From: Sipunculus nudus
Taxonomy: Eukaryota > Annelida > Sipuncula > Golfingiida > Sipunculidae
Length of the DNA stretch: 64,000 nucleotides
Direction: 5' to 3'
Assembly: GCA_026874595.1 (NCBI GenBank)
Contig: CM049307.1
Span: forward strand, 97,190,330-97,254,329
Shown: positions 33,067 through 45,855 of the stretch, one piece after another
How the letters are laid out: each line of letters starts with the position of its first letter
How positions within the stretch are numbered: position 1 is the first letter of the stretch
The notes under the pieces: generated by a model
What the model was told of the DNA's origin: nothing
Seen by the model: the letters and a program-made list of their open reading frames with translations, nothing else
Databases searched by the model: none
Translations under genes and position numbers: made by a program

Positions 33067-36000
33067 TAATACGCACATGGAATGCCAAATTATCAGGAAG
33101 AGAAATATACACTCCTTTTCCCTAACTTCCTTATGCCTTTTTATCCGTGCATACAAAAGACGAACATATATATACCCTGACACCGACGAAAGGAGAGTGG
33201 ATGCTTAATACAATTTAGAGGCAAAGCTGTCTAAAAACTATAACTGAACTCACAGTCTGCACGGGTTTTTTAGCAGATGGCATGCATGCAAAATAAAAAG
33301 GAGATATAATAGGAGTTAATATAAATTCATGAAGGTAATTTGTGCACGCTTGCGCTTATGTGAGAATTGTGTTATCAACTTATACGCCATGTTCTTCTAT
33401 ACAGAAATATATCCGATTCATGTCTGATATATTATTGAAATCTGAATGTATATATTTTAGATTTTGCTATCACGAAATCATTTACAACAGCATGGTCATA
33501 CAAAACAATAAAAGTCCTACATTATTGTACAGCAAAACAATCTTGTTGTTCTTGGCCAGTCTACACCAAGCGCTTATATATAATATAACTTTTAAGGGAG
33601 GGTAGAATGACATCAGAGCGTTTGATAGTACATTTCACCGAAATGTGCTCACTGAAAAATTGCAATATTATCATAAATTGGCAGATTAACTAAAAAATAT
33701 AGACGCTGCAATGAAGTGGGCGCGAACCAAATTAACTATAGAATAAAAAACCATACCTTGTATATACTAGTATGTACTATGTTTTTGAAATCCTACAGGA
33801 TCACCCTATTATGAGAAAATATATATTTTTCTCCCATCTCAATCCCATTTATAATATAGTTACTTAATGTTATAAAAATTCTAAAAACGCAAATATCAAA
33901 GCAAGGTTACCATGCAACCTCCATCAGCTATATACAGACGCCATGTCACTCGACACAAGGGCCAGAATACATATATAGAAGGTTGTCAAGTATGAATGTT
34001 GGATCTGACCATCAACTTGATAAACTTATACTGGGGCATTAGCCGCTCACCTACTTTAGTGTGAAACTGTGTTATAAAATTAAAGTTAGAGGTTATAATC
34101 GACGAATTTTAATAGGGGCCCACTTATATATAGAACATAGTATGTAGGATTGAAAACTTTATCAGCTGAATAGTTGAATGGACGTGTATACAAATTGTTT
34201 TGTAAAAGGGGTACGTGTTAACTTGTTAATAAGATGTTTATAAATAAAATGTAATAAATACAGAGGTGAGCAATATATTAACAAGGCGAAAATATGAAAC
34301 CTATAAAACGAACTGTCCAGGTTATATTATATAATACACAGACCAACATGATAACATCGATTGTTTATTATAGACATCGAGGAATACATGTATGAATTAA
34401 ACGCAAGATAGAGAAAACTTCTGACAGAGGTTTTCAAATCACTTTCAATAAATTTATATGCAATTATATATCAGCTAAGTTCATATATATCATATACCGT
34501 GATAACCTTTAAAATTCCTGGAAATAACCGTAATAGCAGGCAGGGTGTATACAGCTATAGAGTTTGAAGTTCACAGTCCCAGTCTCAGGACTTGGCATTC
34601 GATCAGTTCCCGCGACCTCGAATCATCCAGGTGTGTAGAAATAATTTACTCCCGGCTATTATTCCGGGATTATTCATGTTTGAAATCCTTATCGATCGCA
34701 AACATTCGCGTGGTCTGCTCGTAATGCCGTTTTTCTGGTTGTTAAGGCCCTATTAAGGTCTTTTGTCTGGGAAATGTCAACATGTCAAGAGTTCCATGTT
34801 GCAACTTGTTACTCAGGTAATATACGTGGACGTGTCCCTGCAAATTTATATAAATTTGTAATTAGATTATTACATGTATATGATTGCAAGAGTGTTCGCT
34901 TATAAAAATAAACATATAATTGTATATATATATATGCTCAGAATATACTTATTATGTTTGTTAACACTGTACATCAATATTAAGTACTGAGCCTTCCGGG
35001 GGGGGGGGGGGGGATGTGCCCCTGAGATCTGAGCATTCTTAAGCAAAATAAAAAGAACTTGGCAGTATTTGCAAGAAAATTCAATAATGTTCAATTCGAC
35101 TGGTGACTATTATGTTCTGTGATTAGAGCTTATATTATATGAAAAATACCCACAGAAATGCAATTTTATAGCATGTGTTTGAAAAAGTTTCAACACCGTG
35201 GGAGGTTGATTGACCCTCCCATCGGGCCTCGTTATGTGCTAATCTCTGACAAAGCATTTACTGCCCCCCCCCTTCCTCAGACTTTGCTCAGGCTACGGCC
35301 GTGTATTATTTTCATCAATGACAGGACAGGTACAACTTAAATTTTATATATATAATGGTCCAAATGTATCATATATTAAAATATGCGGTGCTCCCCACCC
35401 TATCGGTTATTTTATAAGCGTTTTTGCATGTAGTGGACTCAACAGCATTTTTTTTGTGTTGCATCCCACTTATAAATAAGTTATAAATAAAAAGAAGAAG
35501 AAAAGTGCAGACTGTGCACCATCCTGCCATAAATCTCTGTCAACATGCAAGTTTTGAATACAATAGAATCAACCATATTTTAGAACCATTTCAGACACAT
35601 CGCCTGGTGCTGTTGCTCTAATATGTTTACTTCTCCAATAAGTTAAGACATTGTATAGTTAGCAACACGTGCTGTAATGTTGGCCTACATTGAACAGAAA
35701 ACTTTATTTATTAAAACTCAGAATATACTTCTTTGTAAATATCAAAGTTGAAATGAATTCAAAAATAAATTTCAAAACTTGTCAAAATGTCAAAAGTGAA
35801 CACCAATATATAAAAATACCAAAATGGGTTATTTATTTAATTAATTCGATAATGCCCAGAAGTCTTCTGTATCTTATACAGCGATATGCTGGAACATACA
35901 CACTCCTTAGACAGTCCTGAGACCTTAACATTGAGTCCTTTGTTGATGTTAATAGATTTGTACTTTAAACTGGACTTGACTTTTCACCTAATTTTCCCCT

Positions 36001-36132
36001 TTCATGTTAATATCTTGATAAAAGTAGGTTGTATGGTCATGTTTGTGGGCAAACTGCATTAAATGATTTTTTACGCGGGCTTTTGTTTATTTTCATGAAC
36101 AGCTATAAGCAGTCATTTACGTGTGCTGAGCT

Positions 36133-36152
36133 TATATATATATATATATTTT

Positions 36153-36190
<38 letters not shown>
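36133..36190. repeat. (TA)n microsatellite, interrupted
   Basis: Two TA tracts (36,133-36,149 and 36,157-36,190) separated by a T-rich joint. Confidence 0.95.
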
Positions 36191-36193
<3 letters not shown>

Positions 36194-36908
36194 TAGAGAG
36201 GTCATGTTCATCATAAATGCCCAATAATATCTGTGTGATCTTACAAAGTTTATATGAGAGTCGGTCCAACAATTTCTTAAAACTGTCATCGACATATTTG
36301 TGAAATCCCAACATAGCATGATTAGCAAAATGTTAAAAGTTACAGTAGATTTATGCCTAATAACAGACATTTCAAATTTGTGAATCGTTCCATATTACAG
36401 GAATCGTATGCGTGAAGTCTCTATAAGAATACTCTGCAGGTTCTAGAATCTTATATTTCAAGAAGTTTCATTTGTGAAATAGAATAATAAAATATAACTT
36501 TTCCGGTATTATCTTACAGGAAAAATTCACAGGTGAGCTTTGGGTCCTTTGGCCCTTGTTACATTTTAAATACATATGCTTTCTCTCAAGAGAATTAAAA
36601 GTGTTAACTTGTATGTTCACATGAACGGTTTTAACTGATATAAATATGACTCTGTGTATGGAAGTGCGTGTGATTGGGCAAATGATTTGGTAGTTCAAGA
36701 CATGAAATTTTAGGGGTGCTGCCATTTCTGCTATAAAAAAGGCTCTTTACAAAATAATGTAATATTTGTGCATGCATGTACACATAAGATTACAATTTTG
36801 AAAATGTAAGACACTAGTTATATCATGCCTGACTCAAAGAGTTTAACTTCATTATGAAATGAAGTGTAAACCGCTTTATTTGGTGAATGGCGGCACCACT
36901 TTAAATTT

Positions 36909-37005
<97 letters not shown>

Positions 37006-37029
37006 CTGTCTCTCTCTCTCTCTCTCTCT
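36909..37029. repeat. (TC)n(TA)n(TC)n compound microsatellite
   Basis: A TC tract (36,909-36,935), about 70 bases of TA with two TTTATA joints, then TC again (about 37,008-37,029). Both TC tracts have the same orientation on this strand. Confidence 0.95.
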
Positions 37030-37123
37030 TGTGATTTTGTCTGTTTGTCTTTCTTCCCGTAGCAATGTTTTCTCGAGAGAGCCCTATATATATATACGTC
37101 CGTGTCTGTTTCTCTGTCTCTCT

Positions 37124-37268
37124 GTCTCTCACAGTCTCTGTGTGGTTGTCTGTCTCTCTCTTTGTCTCTCACAGTCTCTGTGTGTTTGTCTGTCTCTCTC
37201 TTTGTCTCTCACAGTCTCTGTGTGGTTTTCTGTCTCTCTCTTTGTCTCTCACAGTCTCTCTGTACGTT

Positions 37269-37343
<75 letters not shown>
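37124..37343. repeat. 40-bp minisatellite passing into (GTCT)n and (TC)n
   Basis: GTCTCTCACAGTCTCT recurs at 37,124, 37,164, 37,204 and 37,244, an exact 40-bp period. A short GTCT tract (about 37,270-37,293) and a TC tract (about 37,297-37,340) follow. The whole strand is pyrimidine-rich, and all three frames are open across it; these Ser/Leu-rich frames are not genes. Confidence 0.9.
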
Positions 37344-38924
37344 CTCTCTCTCCTTCATTTGCTAAATCTCTGTGCATGCCAGTGATCTTCTCTATTTCTA
37401 TAAGTAAATGTGGATATATTCATTTGTTTCTGGTTCCTTCTGTCCCCATCTCTCTTCTTTCACCTATAATGTAGTGCCCTCTCTGCCTCCCTCTGCCTTA
37501 GTGCCCCACCCCCTTTCTATATTACTCTCCATGTTTTTTTTTCTTTTACATGAAGACAGACAGGATTCAGACCTCGTGGTTTCTGTATAAATGTAGCCTC
37601 TGATCACCTCAGCATATAAACTGTACAACAATCTACACCGCACAGTTGACTGCATTCAATTTCCTGCATGCATGACACAGGTCTAATACAGAACACGTGT
37701 TTCAGCATGTACAAATATTAATTACTGATCTGTCAAAACCTCCCAGACTGGAAAGCAGGTTCTATTAAAAGGATTCACCGGGTGTTTGATTTATTCTGTA
37801 AACAGCTGTACACCTGTGGGAAGAGAAAGTCACAACCAGTTGTGTAGGTGTCTTCCCACGTAAATATCTGTCATTTCATTGTAACGACCAAGGTATATAT
37901 ATATATATATACATTAATAGTATATATATATAATATATTAATAGTTCCAACCACTCTGTATACTTTGCCTGACTAAAAATCAGTCAATACACAGATACGG
38001 TGGTAAAATCAAGTTTCAAGGCAATTATATATATATAAAGTTGGGGGCATTGAATGAAATGCAATGAATTAAAAAAAGCTATAGCATATCTCGATTTTGA
38101 AGCAATATCCCTGGCTCCCCCTCTTATATATATATATATATATTCGGCGGTTAAGCGCCTGTTGTCCTCACTGACCTTTAGCATCACGCCGGCCATTAAT
38201 CACCAGGGCAACAACAAGACTTTTTATCCAATAATAACCAGGCAGTATATATCCCACAGAAACCACGTGACCAGAGATCACAGGATCGAAGTGTTGACAT
38301 TGGACAAACAATCGGAAGTGTGTCCCCTCTTCAAACCAACCGTTTCCTTTCATTTATGTTTAAAAAAGGAAAGTGCCTGACCACCGTTGTGTCCTGAGTT
38401 CCTTTTTTTTTCTCGAACTTTTTTTCTGAAAATGAAGACGGAAAAGAAAGTGTGTTCTAGTTGAGGGAGATTGCCCTGTCGGTGTTTCTCTAGCAAAGGA
38501 AACCATATTATCCTAAAAAATAAGTATGATATTTAAACCAAATTTGATAATTAGCTGAAGGGTTGAAATTTTTATTGAGTCACATTAATTTCTATTAACT
38601 ATAGATATTTAGCTATTAATTGTAACAGTTTCCAATTTCCCGGTCACTGGCACACGTGTTACATGCAGAGTCATAGATACAGATTACCGATCAGAGTTTG
38701 TTAATTAACAAAAGTAAATGGTACAATTATGAAAGGTATAATATACATTTTAAGATACTATCAAAACTCATAGGTTTAAACTATTTAAGGGATAATATGT
38801 CGTTTACAATCGTGCAGTTAAATGATTTCAGTTGCTTCTTATATCATACGGTTAAACCAAATTAATGACATACTTGACAAAATTTTTTTAAATACATGAA
38901 TAGAAGTAGTAAATTCCAGGTTTA

Positions 38925-38927
<3 letters not shown>

Positions 38928-38980
<53 letters not shown>
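38928..38980. repeat. (TA)n microsatellite
   Basis: A pure TA tract of about 26 repeats. Confidence 0.95.
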
Positions 38981-38983
<3 letters not shown>

Positions 38984-39606
38984 GAAATCAAGGGCTAAAG
39001 AATTGCTGTTTGATTTCCACTTTTATATTTGATCCATGAATCGACAAATTTGCTCTATTATTACATGCATGACAAGGTACATCATATACAAGAGTATAAT
39101 TTCTGCATTTCTTGAAAAGTAATAGTTTGTTCAAAAATAAGAAATAACTTCAATTATGAGCAGTATAGTTTAGAGTTTATGCTAGAAAAAAGTCACAAAT
39201 CATCTCTTAAATATAACCGTGCATAGAGATTATCGAAGGTCACTACCTGAGCCACAAATAGTGCCGTGTATTATATATTGTAACCAGTTGTATAGCCAAC
39301 ATAAAGTTCAAAAGAACATCTTTACAGAAGTCCTTGCATACATGTGATTGAATGTAAACAGGAAATTCTATTGACTGATTTCAAAACTAAGAACATCTCA
39401 CTTTCCCAGAAACAACCACAATTGCCGCCTTCCAGATAATCACGTGGGTGCACGTGCTTTCCATATCTCTATCTCTCTATAGTCATCATAGCATTTATGA
39501 AGACAACTAACACTTATTCAGCTATAGGTAGGTAAAGTTGAATTATTCATACTAATTTACACACTCTAAATAAAATATTACATATTTCATTATTTACACC
39601 AATATA

Positions 39607-39617
39607 TTTATATGTAT

Positions 39618-39650
<33 letters not shown>

Positions 39651-39668
39651 ATATATGTGTGTGTGTAC
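39607..39668. repeat. Imperfect (TA)n and (GT)n tract
   Basis: Broken TA repeats with an internal AAAT joint, followed by a short GT run. Confidence 0.8.
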
Positions 39669-41290
39669 GTGTTTGTGCACGTGTATATCACAGCCAAAGT
39701 CACATTGCATGCAATCGGTAGTTGTGTCATCATATGGAAATGCCCATCTAACGTAATCTTTTCATGTAAATTTTTGGATAAACTATAGTACCAAATGTTT
39801 TCAAAAATTTTAGAAATTGTCAGATGATCTCAAAATATTTCCATTAGGAATTTTTCTTTTCACTTCTTTAATAATCTTTACGATAATCAAAACTGTGCGT
39901 ATCTTGAAAACTGCAAATAATAGAAAAGCATTAACTCATGCCTATCAGTAGGAAATTTCCGTGTATACTTGTACAACACAATAAAAATTGGTAGGTCTTA
40001 ATTGCTTACCATTTAACTACTTTTTACATTAAATTTTAGTCGTATGAAATGTCTATAATGACGATTATAATGACGAAGATACATCGTGGCGGAACATTTA
40101 ACTCACTTAACATTCTACCGATGACCAGTTTAATCGAGGAACTCCATACTTGTAAATGCTTCGATTAAATAAGTCCCCATGCAGTAAAGTTCACAATGCA
40201 CCAGATGTACCCTCTCCTTTGTCGTCATAGATTTTTCTTTCTTAGTATTTCTTTCAATACCAACTGTCATTCTCTATGTGGTTTTAATCTATAATTCGAT
40301 ATTAGTCGGATAAATGTATGAACCTAATGATGCCCGTTTCCCTTTTTTAAGATAAAAATTTAGGTAATGGGCCACCTTTTTTATTGTCTAATTCGGTGTA
40401 TAAGTATAAATATCGACATTAATATTATTTAAATGTATTTTTCAATGTATTTTATTTAGATATATCGTGATTTGTTCAGCTTCTTAAATCGTGTTGTTTC
40501 TAATAAATGATGAGTTATTCATACGGAACTGAACTTTTCAAGGATACTATGTGTGTTATCTTAATTGTCGCCTTAGATATTTATACCGGTGCATTTAAAG
40601 ATCTTTTTCAATTTTACAATTTCGTTTTCAATTTACATAAAAACGTGTTGTATTCTTTTATTTGTGATCCGTTTGGTGTCTCTGTGACTCATCATGTCCG
40701 TCTATTTACATCTATTTACAATCATTTCAGCAGTGCATGGAAAGGTGGATTCTCCTGAAATGTTATACATAAGTGTTTTTTTTAGAACGGTCACCATACC
40801 CTGCCTATCTAACGCAAAACTACCTTTTATGCCAGCTTAATTAGAGTCACTATAGTGTGTGTGATTTGTGGGATACACAATCAGTTTTAGTGACCGAGTT
40901 CGGATAAATTTGATTAAAAAAAGGCAAAAAAGGCATCGTAATGAATACAGTAAGCCTTCATGCATGGATCAAATATTCTAGGGTTAGGTTCGTTTACATG
41001 CCATATAGATGGTCACATCTGCGAGACTGTCCATCTGTTTTCACCCCTCTCCTATATATCTATCCCATATTATACATCTACCAATCCAAGAGTCCATATT
41101 CGTTCAGAGATCTGCCATATAGTCTCTGATATAACACGAGTCACCTTCCCATATATTATCCAAAAGAAACGAGTTATATTACCATTTGCGGATTATATGA
41201 TGTGAGCTGCATTTTATTGTCTGAAGCTAGGGGTCCATGTATTTATGTTCTAAAGAAATGTATACTTTGAGGGTAAATATGTGTCGCCGG

Positions 41291-41293
<3 letters not shown>

Positions 41294-41332
<39 letters not shown>
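41294..41332. repeat. (TA)n microsatellite
   Basis: A pure TA tract of about 19 repeats, followed by mixed ATACAT repeats. Confidence 0.95.
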
Positions 41333-41335
<3 letters not shown>

Positions 41336-41484
41336 TACATATATACACATATATGTATGTATGTCAGCTGAGCAGTAAATGCTGTGTACGTTAAACCTCA
41401 GGATATTTTATATACTGTTTGTTACATGGTGGAATATTTAAAAGAAGCGTTTGACTGAAAACATAAACTCATCACTCTGACGAA

Positions 41485-41715
41485 TAAACTACTCAGACTG
41501 ATGATGCTCTCAGGGACTAGCTTTACATGGAAAACTACTCAGCCTGAGAAGCTTCGTACTTGAAAAGTCATCAGTGTGAGCAGTTTGCAAAAAAAAAAAA
41601 AGCATCTCCGATTAATAAGCTCATGAGTAGTTTAACAGGATTGCCTACTCAGACTGAGCACTTTCGAGGAACAATAATCTGCTCATATTGAGCAGTTTAA
41701 TTCGATCAGACATAT
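41485..41715. repeat. Degenerate CTACTCAGACTGAGCA repeat
   Basis: CTACTCAG(A/C)CTGA occurs near 41,487, 41,534 and 41,645, with weaker forms such as CATCAGTGTGAGCAGTTT and CTGCTCATATTGAGCAGTTT between and after them. CTCAG/CTGAG gives each copy a short dyad. The spacing is irregular (47 bp for the first pair). Confidence 0.5.
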
Positions 41716-41759
41716 TGCAATAAGCTCCTAAGTTTTACTCTATTCTAATCTCTGTAACC

Positions 41760-42545
41760 TTGAAAGTAGGTCAAGGTCACCCATCTTTGAACATGACCAA
41801 GATTTTGTAAATATGCATCAGCACTAAAGAAATGAAGTGTCTGTGTTGAATACCTTTGGAAATATCTCGTTTACAGGGCCAAAATTGAAAAATCCAATAA
41901 AAATTCATTTAAAATGAGAAATTGTAGGAGGCGCCTCAAACTTGTCCAGCAGGTACAAACCATCAGTCCCAATGATCATAGTAAGTTTTGTGAAAATCCA
42001 CCAAATGGTTCCTGAGATATAAGCTTCTAAGTATTTTTCTATAATCAGCTGTAAAACATAGAAAAATAGGTCAAGCTCACCCATCTTCAAACTTGGCCGA
42101 GTTTTTGTAGATATACAACTTCACCGAAGAAATTAAATTCCTACGGTGAATCCTTTTAGAGATATCCCGCTCACAAGGCCAAAATTGAAAAATCCGAGAA
42201 AAATTCATAAAAAATCAGAAATTGTAGGTCCCTTACTTGTGCAGCAGGTACAGAACACCAGTCCCAATGATCATAGTAAGTTTTGTGAAAATCCACCCAA
42301 TGGTTCCTGAGAAATAAGCTTCTAAGTATTTTTCTATAATCAGCTCTAAAACGTAGAAAAATAGGTCAAGGTCACCCATCGTCGAACTTGACCGAGATTT
42401 TGTCGACAAACATCTTCACAAAAGAGAAAAGATTCCTACGGTGAATCCTTTTAGAGATATCCCGCTCACAAGGTAAAAGTTAACGGACGCCGGACGGACG
42501 GACGAACGGACAGCTTGGGTGACGACAAAAGCCCATCAGCCTAAG
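41760..42545. repeat. Tandem repeat, about 300-bp units, AGGTCA-rich
   Basis: AGGTCAAGGTCACCC-type words recur at 41,768, 42,068 and 42,363, so the units are 300 and 295 bp long. Units share ATAAGCTTCTAAGTATTTTT and CCCAATGATCATAGTAAG blocks. The last unit is followed by GGACGGACGGAC and a short CAGCC-TAAGGGCTGAGGGCT tail. No coding frame persists. I associate this repeat type with bivalve genomes; class unknown. Confidence 0.85.
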
Positions 42546-42910
42546 GGCTGAGGGCTAAAAAAAAGGAATTTACTTTTATGTTAAATAAGATAAACAAAAT
42601 ATACTACATCTGTGCAGATCAGAACATGCATAAAAAAAATAATAATAAAAAAAAATGAAACAAAACCAGCAATATTTTAATAAATGCTTGGATTGTCATG
42701 AATCTTGCTTTGAATATTGACCATGACTAGTTTTGTCAGTTCCCGAAAAGTGGTGACGCCATCTGTATTTTTTCTTATTTTAACCAAAATTTTTCTATTG
42801 TTTTTTTCTATAAAATGACAACAATCATGTCATCTCAGCTGTGATTCCGTCTATTGTCCCAAAACCTGGCATGTTTATTGATTACAAGTGGATGTCCTAT
42901 AGTAACCACC
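42546..42910. other. Spacer between two AGGTCA repeat blocks
   Basis: AT-rich, with no recognisable feature. Confidence 0.5.
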
Positions 42911-42911
42911 C

Positions 42912-42943
<32 letters not shown>
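42911..42943. repeat. (GTCT)n microsatellite
   Basis: A CTGT tetramer tract of about eight repeats. It opens the following block much as the GGAC tract closes the previous one. Confidence 0.95.
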
Positions 42944-42949
42944 CATCCA

Positions 42950-43930
42950 CACAAATTCGTTTCAAGATGATAACTCCAGGTTGGATTGATATATGGATTT
43001 CAACATGACTTACATATGGCCCTACACTAAAGAAAGAACCTGTATGATTTTTTTGGTCATGAGGTTAAAGGTCAACGTCACAAGACTCACTTATTTAAAA
43101 AGATTATGGCTGTATTTTAAGCCGAGCTTTTCATCCCAAACTTTCCATCTTACATATTTAGCTGACTTGCCAGCACGGGGAAAGCATAAATGAATTAGGT
43201 GTCACAAGGTCAAAGGTCGCAGAAATAATCTGTTCACAAATTAGTTTTCAGATGATAACTCGAGTTTTGTTTGACATATTGGTTTCAAACTTAACTTATA
43301 TAAGGCTCACCACTAAAGTAAGAACTCTCTCGATTATGGGTCGAAAGGTCAGAGGTCAAGGTCACAAGACCTTTTTTCTTTAAAAGGATTGTGTATGCAT
43401 TTCAAGCCAAACTTTTCATTACAAACCTTGCATCTTCAAGATTTTATTCAAACCTGCTAATAGGGGAAGATTCTTTGCGATTTGGGGTCATAGAGTCAAA
43501 AGTCAAGGTCACAGGGCCCATCCATTCACAAATAAGTTTATGGATGATCATTCTGCTTTTGATAGACAAATAAAACTTGATTTATTAATGACCCACCACT
43601 TAAGCAAGAAACATTTAGTTTTCAGGCTCCAGAGGTCAAAGATGAAGGTTACAGGAGCCACATCTTTAAACTGATTGTGGATGCACTGTAAATCACACTT
43701 TTCATCCCAAACTTTCCATCTTTCACACATGGCTCACTTGCCCAAAGTGGAAAAATCTTAAGATTCTGAGGTTACTTGGTGAGAGGTCGAGGTCACTGGA
43801 CCCACTTTTAATTAAAAGATTGTTACAATTATCTAAATGATGCAAGTTCAAGGATAATAAATTCTTAGATTTTTTGGTCACAAGGTCACTAGTTAAGGTT
43901 ACAAGACCGTCATGCTGAAAAAAAAATCTT
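42950..43930. repeat. Tandem repeat, about 285-292-bp units, AGGTCA-rich
   Basis: CAAATT-CGTTT/AGTTT followed by GATGATAACTC marks unit starts at 42,952 and 43,237; a diverged start lies at 43,529, with a fading fourth unit. Each unit carries an AGGTCA cluster followed by GTCACA(A/G)G. At 43,346-43,364 three AGGTCA half-sites stand almost back to back. The block is related in style to the preceding one but not the same unit. Confidence 0.85.
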
Positions 43931-44137
43931 TAAAAAATATCCTTATTGACAAATTTAGCTAAGAGTTGAGACCCCTGGGTCCCTAGTTAATTCAGAAAAA
44001 AACGTTTCCTGAAGGCTAGAAGGCAATAGTTTTGATACATTTAGTTTATGACACTCTACGTCCATTGCTAGAACATAAAGGACAAGAGGTCTGGACGTTT
44101 ACACTGAAGAAGAATGATGTGGATATGTATGTCGTGA

Positions 44138-44195
<58 letters not shown>

Positions 44196-44576
44196 TAAAT
44201 AAGAGAAGTCGTCCCTGGCTTAAATACTTCATTGTTTGTTGTATTAACTTCTTCATATATCTAATTATTCATTATCTCCTGTTTTTCAGACCCCTCGGCA
44301 TTTTTCAAGCATTTGGTACTGGGTGATATAAGACCTCTTGTTGTTAAATGTATATGATAAGAACCTTGTTTATCAAGACTGAAGGAGCTACAGTGTGGAA
44401 AAGACCTCGGACTTTGATGCCCAACGCGATAACCATCACAGTGCCAAACCAAAGCAGAATTAACAAGGTATACACAGACCACCCGTAGGGCCCTCTGAAA
44501 AATGGTTTTTATTCACAGGTGGTTTTGTTAGACAAGTCAGTAAAAACCAATATAAATGCTTTAAGTCAGTAATGTA
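43931..44576. other. Non-coding spacer with (TA)n
   Basis: Contains the microsatellite at 44,141-44,197. Near 44,395-44,450 the minus strand has a tRNA D-arm-like GGTTATCGCGTTGGGC but no B box. Confidence 0.4.
44141..44197. repeat. (TA)n microsatellite
   Basis: TA tract with one G interruption near 44,177. Confidence 0.95.
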
Positions 44577-45132
44577 GGACTCGAGTCCGGACTCGAGTTC
44601 ATTTTTCAGGGACTCGGACATGGACTCGAGGGTTCTGGACTAGGATATAGACTCAGTGTCTTGGACTCGGACATAGACTCAGTGTCCTGGACTAGGACAT
44701 AGACTCAGTGTCCTGGACTCGGACATAAACTCAGTGTTATGGACTCGGACATAGACTCAGTGTCTCGGACTCGGACATAGACTCAGTGTCCTGGACTTGG
44801 ACATAGACTCAGTGTCCTGGACTCGGACATGGACTAAGTGTCCTGGACTCGGACATGGACTCTGTGTCCTGGACTAGGACATAGACTCGTTGTCCTGGAC
44901 TCGGACATAGACTCAGTGTCATGGACTCGGACATGGACTCAGTGTCCTGGACTCGGACATGGACTCAGTGTCCTGGACTCGGACATGGACTCAGTAGCCT
45001 GGACTCGGACATGGACTCAGTGTCCTGGACTAGGACATAGACTCAGTGTCCTGGACTAGGACATAGACTCAGTGTCCTGGACGAGGACATAGACTCAGTG
45101 TCCTGGACGAGGACATAGACTCATTGTCCTGT
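44577..45132. repeat. 26-bp minisatellite
   Basis: About 21 copies of a 26-bp unit, for example CAGTGTCCTGGACTCGGACA followed by TAGACT. Variation is mostly C/T or A/G at a few positions. Because 26 is not a multiple of three, the 73-codon frame across it cycles through all frames and is not a gene. A perfect 20-bp palindrome sits at its left edge (44,579-44,598). Confidence 0.95.
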
Positions 45133-45354
45133 CCAGCTGAAATTCAGTTGTAGAAAACCCACCATAAAGACTTGCATGCGCGATCTAGTGACAGAATATG
45201 ACAAAAGCAGGTTAAGACTATGAACCAAACATGATTTATGTATTGGAAATTAAATGTAATTCAACAATAACGTCAGACACTTGTGAAAACTTGTATACAA
45301 ATACACATGATAATCTCAAATTCGAATTTTAAGGTGCTTAAAATAAAACCTTAT

Positions 45355-45745
45355 TGGAATCGGACCTAGACTCGAGTTCCAAAAAACTCCGACTTGGACT
45401 TAAACCTCAAAGACTCGGACCAGGGTTAGACTAGAGTGACTTGGAATATGACGTGGGTAAGACTAAAGTGACTTAGACTCTGACGTTGGTTAGACTAGAG
45501 TGACTTGGACTCTGACCTGGGTTAGACTAGAGTGACTTGGACTCTGACTTGGGTTGGACTAGAGTAACTTGGACTTCTGCCTTGGGTTAGACTAGAGTGA
45601 CTTAGACTCTAACTTGGGTTGGACTAGACTGACTTGGACTGAGACTTGGGTTGGACTAGAGTGACTTGGACTGAGACTTGGGTTGGACTAGAGTGACTTA
45701 GACTCTGACTTTGGTTGGACTAGAGTGACTTGGAATCTGATAGAG
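45355..45745. repeat. 32-bp minisatellite
   Basis: About ten copies of a 32-bp unit built on GACTAGAGTGACTTGGACT, with the first copies degenerate. It shares the GACT(C/T)GGA word with the 26-bp array 220 bp upstream, so the two may have a common origin. Confidence 0.9.
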
Positions 45746-45802
45746 TGGACTCAATTAGAACACTGCTAAAGGTTCACTCGGTTCGCTCAAGGGTATCCCT
45801 AA

Positions 45803-45855
45803 TTGAAAGGTGGTCCTATTAGACAGGTGGTCTTTTAGACAGGTTCCGCTGTATT
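45803..45855. mobile_element. Partial copy of the small inverted-repeat element
   Basis: The segment carries GGTGGTCCTATTAGACAGG followed by GTGGTCTTTTAGACAGG and GCTGT, matching the right half of the element at 25,121-25,223. A weaker match (CAGGTGGTTTTGTTAGACAAG) lies at about 44,516, on the far side of the minisatellites. Confidence 0.5.

Larger units (their letters stand above)
31441..36132. other. AT-rich non-coding region
   Basis: No gene is supported. A G run of 16 bases lies at about 34,998-35,013. Open frames of 60-87 codons lack domains. Confidence 0.5.
37380..41480. other. AT-rich non-coding region
   Basis: No gene is supported. Near 38,150-38,390 the sequence is less AT-rich and has a CACGTG E-box and a CCAAT word, but there is no convincing exon. 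Confidence 0.5.

Noticed and set aside
37031-37474. A 147-codon Ser/Leu/Cys-rich frame
   Set aside because: It is read-through of TC and 40-bp repeats; three overlapping frames are open at once, which marks low complexity and not a gene.
44395-44455. tRNA gene or second SINE on the minus strand
   Set aside because: Only a D-arm-like GGTTATCGCGTTGGGC is present; there is no B box and no cloverleaf could be drawn.
44838-45059. 73-codon repetitive frame
   Set aside because: The 26-bp minisatellite cycles through all reading frames; the regular peptide repeat is a consequence of the DNA repeat.
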